This document shows positions 24,144 through 32,836 of a DNA stretch of 57,930 nt, piece after piece. The DNA is from Lachnospiraceae bacterium. Lineage in GTDB: Bacteria; Bacillota; Clostridia; Lachnospirales; Lachnospiraceae. The stretch is taken from the NCBI GenBank assembly GCA_016282915.1, contig JAEELW010000128.1, positions 1-57,930 of the forward strand. Direction: 5' to 3'. Positions within the stretch are counted from its first letter, which is position 1; each line of letters opens with the position of its first letter. A program made the position numbers and the translations under genes. The notes beneath the pieces were generated by a model. The model made no database searches. It had not been told where the DNA came from and saw nothing but the letters and a program-made list of their open reading frames with translations.

Positions 24144-25042
24144 ATCAGCGCGGTACTGAAATAGCGTTCCGCACGGTCTGCCAGTATCGTAGCAATGACC
24201 TTGTCCTTCCCGTATTTTTCCGCCATCTGTTTCGCGGCCCACACATTGGCCCCCGACGAAGTTCCCACCAGCAGGCCCTGCACGCGCGCAAGCTCACGCG
24301 CAGTATTGATCGCATCGTCATCCGTGACTTCCACGATATCCGTAATGATCGAAGTATCAAGGATATCCGGGATAAAGCCGTCCCCGATCCCCTGGATCTG
24401 ATGCAGGCCGGGCTCGTCCCCCAGAAGCGCCGAAACATTTTTGGGTTCCACAGCTACGATCTTGCAGTCCGGATTCCGCTCCAGCAGGTATTGCGCCACT
24501 CCCTGCAGCGTGCCCCCGCTTCCGATCCCGGACACGTAGATATCGATCTTTTTCCCGAGCTGCTCTGTCAGTTCCACCGCAGTCGTCCGGTAATGCATCT
24601 GCGGATTTGCCGGATTCTGAAACTGCTGCGGGACAAAATATTCATCGGAAGAAGCCGCGATCTCCATGGCTTTATCCACGGAACCACCTATGCTCAGTTT
24701 CGGATCGGTCAGTACCAGTTCCGCTCCCAGGGCATGGATGATCTTTTTTCTTTCCTCGCTCATATTCTCCGGCATCACGATGATCACGCGGTAGCCTTTC
24801 CGCACTCCGCATAACGCAAGGCCTATGCCGGTATTTCCGGATGTGGGCTCGATGATCGTCATCCCGGGCTTTAAACGTCCGTCTTTCTCGGCCTCCTCTA
24901 TCATATTCAACGCGATGCGGTCTTTAATGCTCCCTCCGGGATTTAAAAACTCCGCCTTGGCATAGATCGACAGCCCCGTAGTCTGTTCCAGACTGATCAG
25001 AGGCGTATTCCCGATCAGATCCAGCACGCTCGTGTAGTACAT
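24140..25042 (-). CDS. Second cysteine synthase (CysK/CysM family)
   Basis: PLP-dependent enzyme of 300 aa. Lys40 in NPGGSIKDRI binds [13 protein letters not shown] is the substrate loop, GIGSGGTLQGV binds the phosphate and GTSSGANVWAA is typical. The sequence differs clearly from cysK at 20.0-21.0 kb (for example LISLEQTTGLSIYAK at the N-terminus), so the two are diverged paralogues, not a recent duplication. It may use another sulfur donor or serve another condition. The ATG at 25042 follows AAAGGGGAA. A weak promoter (TATAAT at 25145-25140) and a leader of about 90 bases precede it. Its stop overlaps the start of the lipoprotein gene. Confidence 0.92.
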   Translation of the reverse strand: MYYTSVLDLIGNTPLISLEQTTGLSIYAKAEFLNPGGSIKDRIALNMIEEAEKDGRLKPGMTIIEPTSGNTGIGLALCGVRKGYRVIIVMPENMSEERKKIIHALGAELVLTDPKLSIGGSVDKAMEIAASSDEYFVPQQFQNPANPQMHYRTTAVELTEQLGKKIDIYVSGIGSGGTLQGVAQYLLERNPDCKIVAVEPKNVSALLGDEPGLHQIQGIGDGFIPDILDTSIITDIVEVTDDDAINTARELARVQGLLVGTSSGANVWAAKQMAEKYGKDKVIATILADRAERYFSTALI

Positions 25043-25087
25043 CTCAGTTCCCCTTTCTGCCTGTTTACAGATCCCCCTCCGGGCCGT

Positions 25088-25110
25088 GAAAAACCGGGCA
25101 GGACGCCCGC
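25088..25110 (-). terminator. Weak terminator-like hairpin in the cysteine synthase leader
   Basis: On the minus strand CGGGC-GTCCT-GCCCG is followed by GTTTTTC. It lies after copA and before the cysteine synthase gene, so it may end copA transcripts or act as an attenuator. A second hairpin, GTCCGAA/TTCGGGAC, lies just upstream of it. Confidence 0.45.
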
Positions 25111-25139
25111 AGTCCCGAAGCTTTCGGACCTGAGCCTGT

Positions 25140-25145
25140 ATTATA
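25140..25145 (-). promoter_or_regulatory. Candidate -10 box for the second cysteine synthase
   Basis: TATAAT on the minus strand, in GGTATAATACAGG. The best -35 at usable distance is TTTATC (16-base spacer), which is poor. Confidence 0.4.
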
Positions 25146-25199
25146 CCACGTTATGCTCCGTGATAAAAGCTCCGGCAGATTTTTTCCGCTTATTTTCCT

Positions 25200-27749
25200 T
25201 TATTCCGCCATACCCTCATACTCATATCCGGCTTCCTCCACGGCCGCCTTTATGAGAGCCTCGTCGACCGGCTTTGTATTCTCGATCGTCACAAGGCCTT
25301 CACTGTGGGACGCCACTGCGCTCCCGATCCCGTCGATGGCTTCCAGCGCCTTCTTCACATGAGCCTCGCAATGTGAACACATCATTCCCTTTACCCTGAT
25401 CTTCATTTCCTTTTTCTCCTTTCTTTCCTCCTGCATTTCCTGTAACAGCAGTTTCCCCGGGATACTGTTCCTGCTCCGCCTGTCCCCCGCCGCATCGTAG
25501 GGACGGATCAGATTCAGGCGCAGGGCGTTCGATACGACGCAGAAGCTGGACAGGCCCATCGCGGCAGCCCCGAATACCGGGCTTAAGGTCCAGCCGAAAA
25601 GCGCCGCATAACAGCCGGCCGCCAGCGGTATCCCGAGACAGTTATAAAAGAACGCCCAGAACAGGTTTTCCCGGATGTTCCGGAGCGTTTTTCTCGAGAT
25701 CCGTATCGCCGCGGCAACGTCCCGGATACTGCTTTTCATCAATACAACATCCGCGGCATCCATGGCGATATCCGTTCCCGCGCCGATGGCAACGCCGAGA
25801 TCTGCGGAAGTAAGAGCCGGGGCATCGTTGATCCCGTCTCCCACCATCATCACCCTGCCGTGTTCCTTAAGCTTTTGTATGATGGCTTCTTTTCCGTCGG
25901 GTCTTACGGAAGCCACTACCTCATCAACGCCGGCCTGCTCCGCGATCGCCGCCGCCGTCAGTTCATTATCCCCGGTGAGCATCACCACATGCAGGCCCAT
26001 GTTCTTAAGCTCTTCTACAGCTCCCCTTGAATCCTCCCGGATCACATCCGCGACCGCGATGATGCCCAGAAGCTTTTTTTCTTTTACAAATAAAACCGGC
26101 GTTTTCCCTTCCTTTGCCAGCGCTTCCGCATCTGATCCCGCTTCTGCCGTGGCGGCACTGCCGATGATACCCCGTATATACTTAAGACTTCCCCCCAGAA
26201 TCTCCGCCCCGCCGAGGCGGGCTCTCAGCCCGTTTCCGGAAAGCGCTTCAAACTCCGTGGTCTCTTCCGGAAAGATGTTTTTCTCCCGGGCATATTCCGT
26301 TATCGCTCCCGCGATCGGATGCTCACTTTTTGATTCAAGAGCTACGGCAGTTTTGAGCAGTTCCTCTTCCGTCACGCCTGCTGCCGGAACCGGCTCCGTC
26401 ACCTTCATCGCACCGCCGGTGATCGTTCCCGTTTTATCCAGGGCCACGATCTGCGTCTTCCCTGCCTGTTCCAGCGAAGCCGCTGTTTTGAACAGGATAC
26501 CCGTTTTTGCGGCGATGCCGTTCCCGACCATGATCGCCACTGGTGTGGCAAGACCGAGGGCGCAGGGACAGCTGATCACAAGCACCGATACCGCCCTGGC
26601 CAGAGCATAGCCCGCGCTCTGCCCGCTCAGAAGCCATAGCGCAAAAGTAATCAGGGCGATCAGAAGAACCGCCGGGACAAATACCGCCGACACCCGGTCA
26701 GCGATCTTTGCTATGGGCGCTTTGCTCGCCGCCGCATCGCTGACCATGCGGATGATGGCGGAAAGGCTTGTGTCCTCCCCCACTCCCGTAGCTTTACAGA
26801 CCAGGTAACCGGAAGTGTTGATCGTTGCGGCAAACACACGGTCTTCCGCTCTCTTTTCCACCGGTATGCTCTCACCGGTCAGCGCAGCTTCATTTACTGC
26901 ACTTTCTCCTTCCAGCACCACGCCGTCCACCGGTATGCTGTCTCCGGGCCGGACCGCAAAATGATCGCCGGCTTTCAGTTCTTCGATCGCAACCGTCTCT
27001 TCCACCCCGTCGCGGATACGGACCGCCGTCTGCGGTGCAAGCTTCATCAGTGCTTTCAGCGCATTCGTGGTCTTTCCCTTTGACCGCGCTTCCAGCATTT
27101 TCCCTATCGTGATCAGCGTAAGGATCATGGCCGCCGCCTCAAAATAGAACTGATCATGATAATACATGACGAGCTCACTGTCCCCTTCGAGCACGGCGGC
27201 ACTCATCGCAAACAGCGCAACGACACTGTAAAGCCATGAGGCGCCGGCCCCGAGCGCGACCAGGCTGTCCATATTCGGCGCCCTGTGGAGCAGCCCCTTA
27301 AAACCGCTGATAAAAAACTTCTGGTTGATCACCAGTACCAGGCCGGAAAGGAGCAGCTCATACAGCCCCATTGCCACATGGTTACCGTCCAGAAACGCGG
27401 GCAGCGGCAGATCCAGAAACATATGTCCCATGGTAACATACAGAAGCGGAAGCAGGACGACAAGCGATGCGATCAGCCTCTTCTTCATCTTCGGCGTTTC
27501 CGTATCTTTCAGCTCATCTTCCGTGGGCTTCCCTGTTTCTTTCTTCCCGTCATTTTTTCTGCTCGCGCCGTATCCTGCCGCCTCCACAGCCGCAATGACC
27601 GCTTCCGGAGAAGCCGTCCCCTCCACGCCCATACTATTGGTCAGAAGGCTTACCGCACAGCTCTCAACGCCTTCCACGGCACTGACTGCCTTCTCTACCC
27701 GGCTCTGGCAGGCCGCGCAGCTCATTCCCGTTACCCTGTACTGTTCCAT
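25200..27749 (-). CDS. copA: Copper-exporting P1B-type ATPase with fused CopZ domain
   Basis: Pumps Cu(I) out of the cytoplasm using ATP. Domains in order: an N-terminal HMA metal-binding domain (GMSCAAC at 8-14), membrane helices, the TGES actuator loop ([10 protein letters not shown]), the intramembrane CPC motif ISCPCALG (about 393), the phosphorylation site DKTGT (about 437), the ATP-binding hinge [10 protein letters not shown] (about 635) and two last helices. After a charged linker ([14 protein letters not shown]) comes a second complete HMA domain, [19 protein letters not shown], at residues 782-849. CopA proteins normally end after the last helix; this tail equals a separate CopZ chaperone. 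An internal ribosome binding site before Met782 could yield free CopZ. The gene lies 7 bases after csoR. Confidence 0.95.
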   Translation of the reverse strand: MEQYRVTGMSCAACQSRVEKAVSAVEGVESCAVSLLTNSMGVEGTASPEAVIAAVEAAGYGASRKNDGKKETGKPTEDELKDTETPKMKKRLIASLVVLLPLLYVTMGHMFLDLPLPAFLDGNHVAMGLYELLLSGLVLVINQKFFISGFKGLLHRAPNMDSLVALGAGASWLYSVVALFAMSAAVLEGDSELVMYYHDQFYFEAAAMILTLITIGKMLEARSKGKTTNALKALMKLAPQTAVRIRDGVEETVAIEELKAGDHFAVRPGDSIPVDGVVLEGESAVNEAALTGESIPVEKRAEDRVFAATINTSGYLVCKATGVGEDTSLSAIIRMVSDAAASKAPIAKIADRVSAVFVPAVLLIALITFALWLLSGQSAGYALARAVSVLVISCPCALGLATPVAIMVGNGIAAKTGILFKTAASLEQAGKTQIVALDKTGTITGGAMKVTEPVPAAGVTEEELLKTAVALESKSEHPIAGAITEYAREKNIFPEETTEFEALSGNGLRARLGGAEILGGSLKYIRGIIGSAATAEAGSDAEALAKEGKTPVLFVKEKKLLGIIAVADVIREDSRGAVEELKNMGLHVVMLTGDNELTAAAIAEQAGVDEVVASVRPDGKEAIIQKLKEHGRVMMVGDGINDAPALTSADLGVAIGAGTDIAMDAADVVLMKSSIRDVAAAIRISRKTLRNIRENLFWAFFYNCLGIPLAAGCYAALFGWTLSPVFGAAAMGLSSFCVVSNALRLNLIRPYDAAGDRRSRNSIPGKLLLQEMQEERKEKKEMKIRVKGMMCSHCEAHVKKALEAIDGIGSAVASHSEGLVTIENTKPVDEALIKAAVEEAGYEYEGMAE
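25404..25421 (-). promoter_or_regulatory. Internal ribosome binding site and ATG for a free CopZ domain
   Basis: Inside copA, on the minus strand, AAGGAG (25421-25416) lies nine bases before an in-frame ATG (25406-25404); a further GGAGG stands ten bases upstream. Initiation here would give a 68-aa CopZ-like protein (25406 to 25200). Confidence 0.6.
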
Positions 27750-27756
27750 GACTCTC

Positions 27757-28092
27757 CTACTTCATCAGCTTCTGTAAAGTACACACCAGTTCGTCGATCA
27801 CTTCATCATTGCCTTCCCGGATATTGTCCGCGACACAGCTCCTCATATGCTCCGCAAGCAGCACCTTGTTAAAACTGTTCAGCGCGGAACTGATCGCCGA
27901 CACCTGAATCAGGATATCCGTGCAATAGGCGTCGTTTTCCAGCATCCCTTCCACGCCTCTCACCTGGCCCTCGATCCTTTTTAAGCGGTTCATGAGATCT
28001 TTGTATTCTTTATCGCTTCTTTTCTTTTTTTTCCCCGAGCAGCAGGGACAGGTCTCCCCGCTTTTTCCGGAGCCCCCGGAATGATCTGACAT
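27757..28092 (-). CDS. csoR: Copper-sensing repressor CsoR
   Basis: Copper-responsive repressor of the CsoR/RcnR family. The ATG at 28092 has AAGGAG; the longer frame crosses the operator. The 111-aa protein has a His/Ser/Gly-rich N-terminal tail with a CPCC motif (residues 15-18), then the all-helical core with [16 protein letters not shown]. The copper ligands of the family are present as Cys57 (AYCTDI), His82 and Cys86 (EHMRSC). The N-terminal CPCC and the KKKK stretch are additions outside the core. It lies directly before copA, and its promoter carries two palindromes, so it represses its own operon until Cu(I) binds. Confidence 0.93.
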   Translation of the reverse strand: MSDHSGGSGKSGETCPCCSGKKKKRSDKEYKDLMNRLKRIEGQVRGVEGMLENDAYCTDILIQVSAISSALNSFNKVLLAEHMRSCVADNIREGNDEVIDELVCTLQKLMK

Positions 28093-28112
28093 ACGGTATC
28101 TTCTCCTTTCAT

Positions 28113-28133
28113 AAATACCCCATGGGGGTATTT
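28113..28133. promoter_or_regulatory. CsoR operator 1
   Basis: AAATACCCC-ATG-GGGGTATTT, a perfect inverted repeat with nine-base arms, lies between the -10 box and the csoR ribosome binding site. Confidence 0.8.
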
Positions 28134-28143
28134 GTATGAGCGG

Positions 28144-28172
28144 ATTATATACCCCCACGGGGTATTTGTCAA
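28144..28172 (-). promoter_or_regulatory. csoR-copA promoter (perfect sigma-A consensus)
   Basis: TTGACA (28172-28167), 17 bases, TATAAT (28149-28144) on the minus strand. Nearly the whole spacer is a CsoR palindrome, so bound repressor would block the polymerase. Confidence 0.9.
28147..28167. promoter_or_regulatory. CsoR operator 2, in the promoter spacer
   Basis: ATACCCC-CAC-GGGGTAT with seven-base arms. Its centre is 34 bases from that of operator 1, about three helical turns, so two repressor tetramers could bind on one face. Confidence 0.8.
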
Positions 28173-28211
28173 TACATAACGAAGTGAAGAAGTGCGCATC
28201 CTCCCGGAGTG

Positions 28212-28259
28212 TTTTTGCTGTGTATAGGAAATGCGGAGCATTTTCCTATACAGCAAAAA
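28212..28259. repeat. Long imperfect inverted repeat
   Basis: Arms of about 22 bases (TTTTTGCTGTgTATAGGAAA-TGC and GCATTTTCCTATACAGCAAAAA) surround a three-base centre. It lies between the csoR promoter and the terminator of the next gene. It could be a second terminator or a small repeat element. Confidence 0.6.
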
Positions 28260-28289
28260 GCCTTACCGTGAATCTCCCGGTAAGGCTTT
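28255..28289 (-). terminator. Terminator of the beta-helix lipoprotein gene
   Basis: AAAGCCTTACCG pairs exactly with CGGTAAGGCTTT (nine-base loop); TTTTT follows on the minus strand. Confidence 0.9.
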
Positions 28290-28325
28290 CTTCTTTTTCT
28301 TATGATCTTCTTCCGCTCATTTCCG

Positions 28326-29729
28326 TCAGCGGTAGTACCACTCTCCACCGTTCTCCGTTGTGATCACCATATACATGTGCTCATTGAGCTGCGGATCGTT
28401 ATAGAGCGTGACCCCGCCCCAGTGATCTCCGACCTTGTCAAAGAGCTCCGCGCTGTAATGCCCGTCACAGACATAGTCGAGCTCTTTTATGACCGTTCCC
28501 ATCTCGCTTATGGCAGCGCTTCCGTCAGCTGCAAAACTGATCCGGACCGGCCGCCAGCAAGAGCTCCCCTGCTTCTCGTCCACGATGTCAAAACCTTCCC
28601 AGGTGCTATCCTTTAAAACTGCGGCATCAAAAGGCGCGACCTTGATCCGGTCTTTATGGATCTCGGGGCCCTCGTAATCCGGCTCATATCCCTCCTCATA
28701 ATACCCGGAATCCGAATAATCCGGATAGGTCTGGATATTGCCCCAGGTACAGTTTACGGTGATAAAATCATCGCGGAACGCAAAGATCTCCGATTCCCTG
28801 TCGCCGAAAATACAGTCGTAGAAATAGTATTTTACCGCAGGGTTAAGGGAGACATATCCGCCGCCGTCCGAGCCGCTCAGCTCGCATCTGTAAAAATACC
28901 AGTCAGCGGTATTGCGGGCTTCGAGACTAAGGGGACCGTAATAGCAGTCACGGATCGTGGTATCATAGAAATGGAAACTGCCGCAGCTCTTTGCCATGTC
29001 GCTTATGGTCCCGACTCCGTATACGCCGCAGCCGAACAGATCCATATTGACCAGCATGACATCGCTGCAGGCCTCGAAATCCAGAACGTTCCCGACGCAT
29101 TCACCACGGTCCGTATGTCCCATGGTCAGATTGGACAGCAGCACCTCTTTACTGTCGTGGAAAGTAAACAGGGAAGCATATCTGGGATCCGTCACGATCA
29201 GGGTTTCGGAGCGGTCGTTGGATCTTCCGATGATGGAAAGCCCGTCCACATTATCAAAATGGAGCTGGACACCGTCAAAAACCTTCTCCATCCACACGTA
29301 GCCCTTTGCCCTGATCTTTTCCCAGCCGGCATCCGCATTGTCCCACTGCGCCTGGAGATAATCGCTCAGATTGTATTCCCCCGGCTCCATGATGATCTTT
29401 GCACCGGGTTCGATGGCCATCAGCAGGCCTTCCACATCATGCACAACACAGAAACCATCCACTGTGACACTGTTTCCACCGGCATTATTGTTTGCCTCCG
29501 CATTGCTGTTTTCTTCCGTATTGCTGTCTTTCCCTTCGCTGCTGCCGCTGTCCGTATCACTCTTTACGTCTTTATCCTCTCCGTCCTTGTTTTCTCCCTC
29601 CTGATCACCGCTCTGTCCCGAAAGCGGATCCCTCGGTCTCGATATGCTATCCGTCTGTTCACCGCAGCCGGCCAGTGAGCCCGCCGTGATCATCATCGCA
29701 AACAGCAGTCCTACCCATTTCTTTTTCAT
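28326..29729 (-). CDS. Lipoprotein with right-handed beta-helix-like domain
   Basis: AAAAGGAGGAGG precedes the ATG. The signal peptide MKKKWVGLLFAMMITAG ends in lipobox LAGC. Residues about 25-85 are a Ser/Asp/Glu/Asn-rich linker. The rest contains a series of short strands with the rhythm seen in parallel beta-helix proteins (LHFDNVDGLSIIGRS, FHDSKEVLLSNLTMGH, EACSDVMLVNMDLFGCG, FHFYDTTIRDCYYG, WYFYRCELSGS, YYFYDCIFGD), like pectate-lyase-type or surface carbohydrate-binding proteins. No catalytic residues can be assigned. A C-terminal domain of about 130 residues follows. The function may be binding or cleavage of polysaccharide at the cell surface. It is monocistronic, with a terminator after it and a TATAAT box (29793-29788) before it. 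Confidence 0.8.
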   Translation of the reverse strand: MKKKWVGLLFAMMITAGSLAGCGEQTDSISRPRDPLSGQSGDQEGENKDGEDKDVKSDTDSGSSEGKDSNTEENSNAEANNNAGGNSVTVDGFCVVHDVEGLLMAIEPGAKIIMEPGEYNLSDYLQAQWDNADAGWEKIRAKGYVWMEKVFDGVQLHFDNVDGLSIIGRSNDRSETLIVTDPRYASLFTFHDSKEVLLSNLTMGHTDRGECVGNVLDFEACSDVMLVNMDLFGCGVYGVGTISDMAKSCGSFHFYDTTIRDCYYGPLSLEARNTADWYFYRCELSGSDGGGYVSLNPAVKYYFYDCIFGDRESEIFAFRDDFITVNCTWGNIQTYPDYSDSGYYEEGYEPDYEGPEIHKDRIKVAPFDAAVLKDSTWEGFDIVDEKQGSSCWRPVRISFAADGSAAISEMGTVIKELDYVCDGHYSAELFDKVGDHWGGVTLYNDPQLNEHMYMVITTENGGEWYYR

Positions 29730-29819
29730 GATCCTCCTCCTTTTCCGTCCTCCCGCACTTTCCCGCCGGGTGACCGTACAACATTTTATTATACCACAAA
29801 GATCCTTTTTTTTCGAGAT

Positions 29820-29883
29820 GAAGACAGGGGGACGGTCCTCCTGTCCTCACATTGAAGACAGGGGGACGGTCCTCCTGTCCTCA
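29820..29883. repeat. Two tandem GGACGGTCC palindromic repeats
   Basis: The 30-base unit from 29820 to 29849 (GAAGACAGGGGGACGGTCC and onward) is repeated at 29854-29883, a 34-base period. Each unit can fold as GACAGGGGGAC/GGTCCTCCTGTC. The second copy ends exactly with the stop codon of the response regulator gene. Confidence 0.85.
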
Positions 29884-30510
29884 CGGTCTGATCTTCTGGT
29901 AATAAAAGCAGGCCAGCTGCGTCCGGTCCCGCAGATCCAGCTTGGACAGTACGGTACTCATCATGTTGCGGACCGTTCCCTCGCTCAAAAACATCTTATC
30001 CGCGATCTCCTTATTGGACAGCCCGTCCGCAACGTTTTCGATCAGCTGTCTTTCTTTTTCGTTTATATCGAAATCCTCATAGCAGAAGCGTTCCTTCCGG
30101 TTCAGCAGATCCGGCAGGCGGTCGACGATCTTTCCTCCGAACACGATCTGCCCACCGGCCACAGCCCTGCAGCTGTCCGCGAGCGCTTTGCAGTCCTGCT
30201 TGATGATATAGCCTTTCGCCCCGATCTTTAACGCCTTATTGATATATTCATCATCCAGGAAGGTGGTCAGGAACAGGATCTTTGCCTCCGGGTCGTTTTT
30301 CAATATGGCTTCGGCGGCTTCCAGGCCGTTCATCCCGTCCATGCGAATGTCCATCACGGACACATCCGGCCGATTCTCTTTCAGATACTCCACGGCTTCC
30401 GCGCCGGAGGACAGCGTATCCGCCACTTCAATATCATCCTCCGCCTCCAGTATCACTTTTAATGACTCCGATACAAAAGGATCGTCGTCAACTATCAGGA
30501 TCCTGATCAT
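29881..30510 (-). CDS. NarL/LuxR-type response regulator (LnrK-like)
   Basis: A 209-aa response regulator. The receiver domain has the acidic pocket Asp8-Asp9-Asp10 (VDDDPF), the phosphorylation site Asp54 (SVMDIRMDG), a Thr in FLTTF and Lys in YIIKQD. The C-terminal LuxR helix-turn-helix reads NVADGLSNKEIADKMFLSEGTVRNMMSTVLSKL. It overlaps the histidine kinase gene by 23 bases and closes the transporter operon, so it probably activates that operon when phosphorylated. Its 3' end abuts the palindromic repeat pair. The nearest described arrangement is LnrJK of Bacillus subtilis; LiaR and DesR belong to the same output family. Confidence 0.93.
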   Translation of the reverse strand: MIRILIVDDDPFVSESLKVILEAEDDIEVADTLSSGAEAVEYLKENRPDVSVMDIRMDGMNGLEAAEAILKNDPEAKILFLTTFLDDEYINKALKIGAKGYIIKQDCKALADSCRAVAGGQIVFGGKIVDRLPDLLNRKERFCYEDFDINEKERQLIENVADGLSNKEIADKMFLSEGTVRNMMSTVLSKLDLRDRTQLACFYYQKIRP

Positions 30511-31648
30511 TCTTTTTCTCCTCCGTCTTGGGTAATGTCGCTATGATCTCAAAGCCCCCGGCGTTACTCCGCGCCGTTGCCCTGCCTCCCAGGCTCTTCG
30601 CCCTCACTCCGATATTCTTCAGTCCCAGTCCGCCGGATGACATATATTCACCCGTCAGTGTATATTCCCTGTCCGGATTGGGTCCGTCATCCCATATCCG
30701 CACTCTCCAGAAGCTGTTGTTCTCGATCACTTCGATCCTGACCTTTTTCCCCCTGCTGTATTTGGATATATTGGTGACCGCCTCCCGGATGATACCGAGT
30801 ATGGCGCTCTTGGTATTGTTGTCCGCCGGCGATTCTATGGAGGTGGTGATCCCGGTATCAAAAGTTTCCGGCAGGGTTCCTGCGATCTCCCGGATCGCAA
30901 TGGACAGATCGATGGAATCATCATGCAGCTCATGGACACTCTTCCGTATACCGGTCATCGCCAGATCCAGCGTTTCGCTGATCGACTCCAGCTGCTTTTC
31001 CACCTTGGGATCCTTATTGATGATGCTGGTCGCCCGCAGCTGGATGATCACCCTCGTGATCATATGCCCGACATTGTCATGGATCTCCCTGGCGATCCGG
31101 TTACGTTCCTTCAGTCTTGCAAGATATATCTCATTATCGGCGTTCTTCATGATCTCTTCGCCAAGTCTTCTCGCATTGATCGAATCTTCCCTGGCGTCAT
31201 CATAGCGCTCCCTTAAAGAGTGCTCATGTCTGTCATAAAAGGCCGTCTTCATCGCAGGATAAACGGGAAGCGCACCCGCCACGATCAGCAGGAGCTTATC
31301 CAGCGGATCCGTAAAGAGCAGGAAAGCTTCTGCCGCAAACAGCGCGTACAGCACAGCCGCAAGCACTATGCTCCGCTTTCCGCCGCCGTTTATCGATGCT
31401 GCTGCGGCGTATACCGACATCGGCATCACGATGAGGACCGGCGGGATAAAAACAGCCGCGACAAGGATCGCTGCAATCAGCAGACAGGAAAAGAGAAATC
31501 CTTTTTTCAGTTCCGTAAGCAGCAGTATGCCCAACGCAAGAAGGATCCATATGACATACGGACCCTCCCCGAAGCCTGAAGACAGCTTATACGCAAGCAT
31601 TACACAGGCTGCGAAAACAAACAGTTTATCGTAAAACCCCCAGCTCAT
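30488..31648 (-). CDS. NarL-type sensor histidine kinase (LnrJ-like)
   Basis: A 386-aa membrane kinase. Six or so hydrophobic helices span about 8-135 with little extracellular loop sequence, typical of intramembrane-sensing kinases of lipid-active drug systems. The HisKA_3 phosphoacceptor box is REIHDNVGHMITRV (His at about 190) and the ATPase region ends in SSGGLGLKNIGVRAKSLGG. Its start is unusual: TGATATAAT lies immediately upstream, so that a transcript could begin at or next to the ATG, while a ribosome binding site (AAGGTG) is 13 bases away. The permease stop is 12 bases upstream. It is predicted to sense membrane stress linked to the adjacent transporter. Confidence 0.9.
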   Translation of the reverse strand: MSWGFYDKLFVFAACVMLAYKLSSGFGEGPYVIWILLALGILLLTELKKGFLFSCLLIAAILVAAVFIPPVLIVMPMSVYAAAASINGGGKRSIVLAAVLYALFAAEAFLLFTDPLDKLLLIVAGALPVYPAMKTAFYDRHEHSLRERYDDAREDSINARRLGEEIMKNADNEIYLARLKERNRIAREIHDNVGHMITRVIIQLRATSIINKDPKVEKQLESISETLDLAMTGIRKSVHELHDDSIDLSIAIREIAGTLPETFDTGITTSIESPADNNTKSAILGIIREAVTNISKYSRGKKVRIEVIENNSFWRVRIWDDGPNPDREYTLTGEYMSSGGLGLKNIGVRAKSLGGRATARSNAGGFEIIATLPKTEEKKNDQDPDS

Positions 31649-31654
31649 ACAGAC

Positions 31655-31660
31655 ATTATA
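31655..31660 (-). promoter_or_regulatory. Extended -10 box abutting the kinase start codon
   Basis: TGATATAAT on the minus strand; six bases then separate the hexamer from the ATG. This would place the start point at about the first base of the gene. No -35 match is seen. Confidence 0.4.
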
Positions 31661-32836
31661 TCACCTTTTTCCCAATCGTGACGATTTTACAAAAGCCGCC
31701 GCCAGGGCAATGACCACCGCAAAGACCGCCTGGATCAGAAAGCTGAGCAGAAGCCGGGAAAGATCAAAACCCACGCCGCTTTGGGGATAGGTCATATTGT
31801 TTGCATAGACCGACCAGTAAAACGGAAGGAATCTTGCCGCCTTTAAAACGCCGTCGCCCAGCAGCCACTGCGGCACAAAGACCCCGCATACAAAGCACAT
31901 CGCCAGCGAAACGATATTGGTCACCATAGCCAGACTGTTTGCGTTGATGTTAAAGGAAGTGAGCAGCGAAGCGATCGCGCATGACACCGTCATGGTGATA
32001 AAGGAATTGATGAGTATCACCCACCAGTATTCCTGAAATAAACGGGTATCATGCCCAAAGATGACATTGACCGCCACAAAGAACAGCCAGATCACGACGC
32101 CGGTAGTAACAAGGCCCAAAGTATTCGTAAAGCTGATCTTCTTCCGGCTGACCGGCGACGCCTCGATCCTGCGTCCCACATTTTCATCATTATTCGCTAT
32201 GATCGTGTGTCCCACGCCGAGAGCCAGGAAGCCGAGCACCAGATAGCAGAAGAACTGATTGAGCTGAAATACCACGAATTCATTGCTGTCCTGCTCCGCT
32301 GCGGGATCCGCAGCGAGTACTTTGATCTCTGTCCCGCTTCCGAGAAGCTCCGCTGCGGCATTTACGGCCTCGGCGTCGCTGTATCCCATCAGTTTATAAT
32401 CGCGATACAGGGCGATGTAGCTGTTGACCGTATTGTCTATGCCAAATACCGTCGAAGACATATCAAAGGAAGTGGTATAGCTGATCTTTCCGTCCTCACC
32501 CCTGTTGATGCTGTCGGCAAAGCCCGGGGCGATATCCATATGGTAAACACTCATTCCGAAAAACACCAGATCGAGAATGGCGGCTTCGGATCTGTCTCCG
32601 AGATCCTGAACGTGATTCCCTTCCGAAAGAAAAGCGATCAGCCCTTTGCTGAGTTCGGATCCGTCATGATCGACATAACTGATGTCGTACGACTTTTTGA
32701 ACTCACCGGCGCCGTCTCCTCCCGGACCGGCTGTGAGAAAGAGCAGCGTTACCATGGCAACGAATATGCACCCGTAGATGATGACCCCGGTCTTATTATG
32801 CTTTAAAAGTCTGAAAAAATTCTTATAAAGATGCAT
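31661..32836 (-). CDS. ABC-2 type permease (LnrN-like)
   Basis: A 391-aa permease of the ABC-2 (DrrB/YhaP/LnrN) type. One N-terminal helix (about 14-36) is followed by an extracytoplasmic domain of about 150 residues, then five helices from about 180 to 385, including FFCYLVLGFLALGVGHTI and VTNIVSLAMCFVCGVFVPQW, which match the family's conserved core. It overlaps the preceding permease by 14 bases. Together with that permease and the ATPase it should form an exporter of amphipathic or lipid-like drugs. Confidence 0.9.
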   Translation of the reverse strand: MHLYKNFFRLLKHNKTGVIIYGCIFVAMVTLLFLTAGPGGDGAGEFKKSYDISYVDHDGSELSKGLIAFLSEGNHVQDLGDRSEAAILDLVFFGMSVYHMDIAPGFADSINRGEDGKISYTTSFDMSSTVFGIDNTVNSYIALYRDYKLMGYSDAEAVNAAAELLGSGTEIKVLAADPAAEQDSNEFVVFQLNQFFCYLVLGFLALGVGHTIIANNDENVGRRIEASPVSRKKISFTNTLGLVTTGVVIWLFFVAVNVIFGHDTRLFQEYWWVILINSFITMTVSCAIASLLTSFNINANSLAMVTNIVSLAMCFVCGVFVPQWLLGDGVLKAARFLPFYWSVYANNMTYPQSGVGFDLSRLLLSFLIQAVFAVVIALAAAFVKSSRLGKR

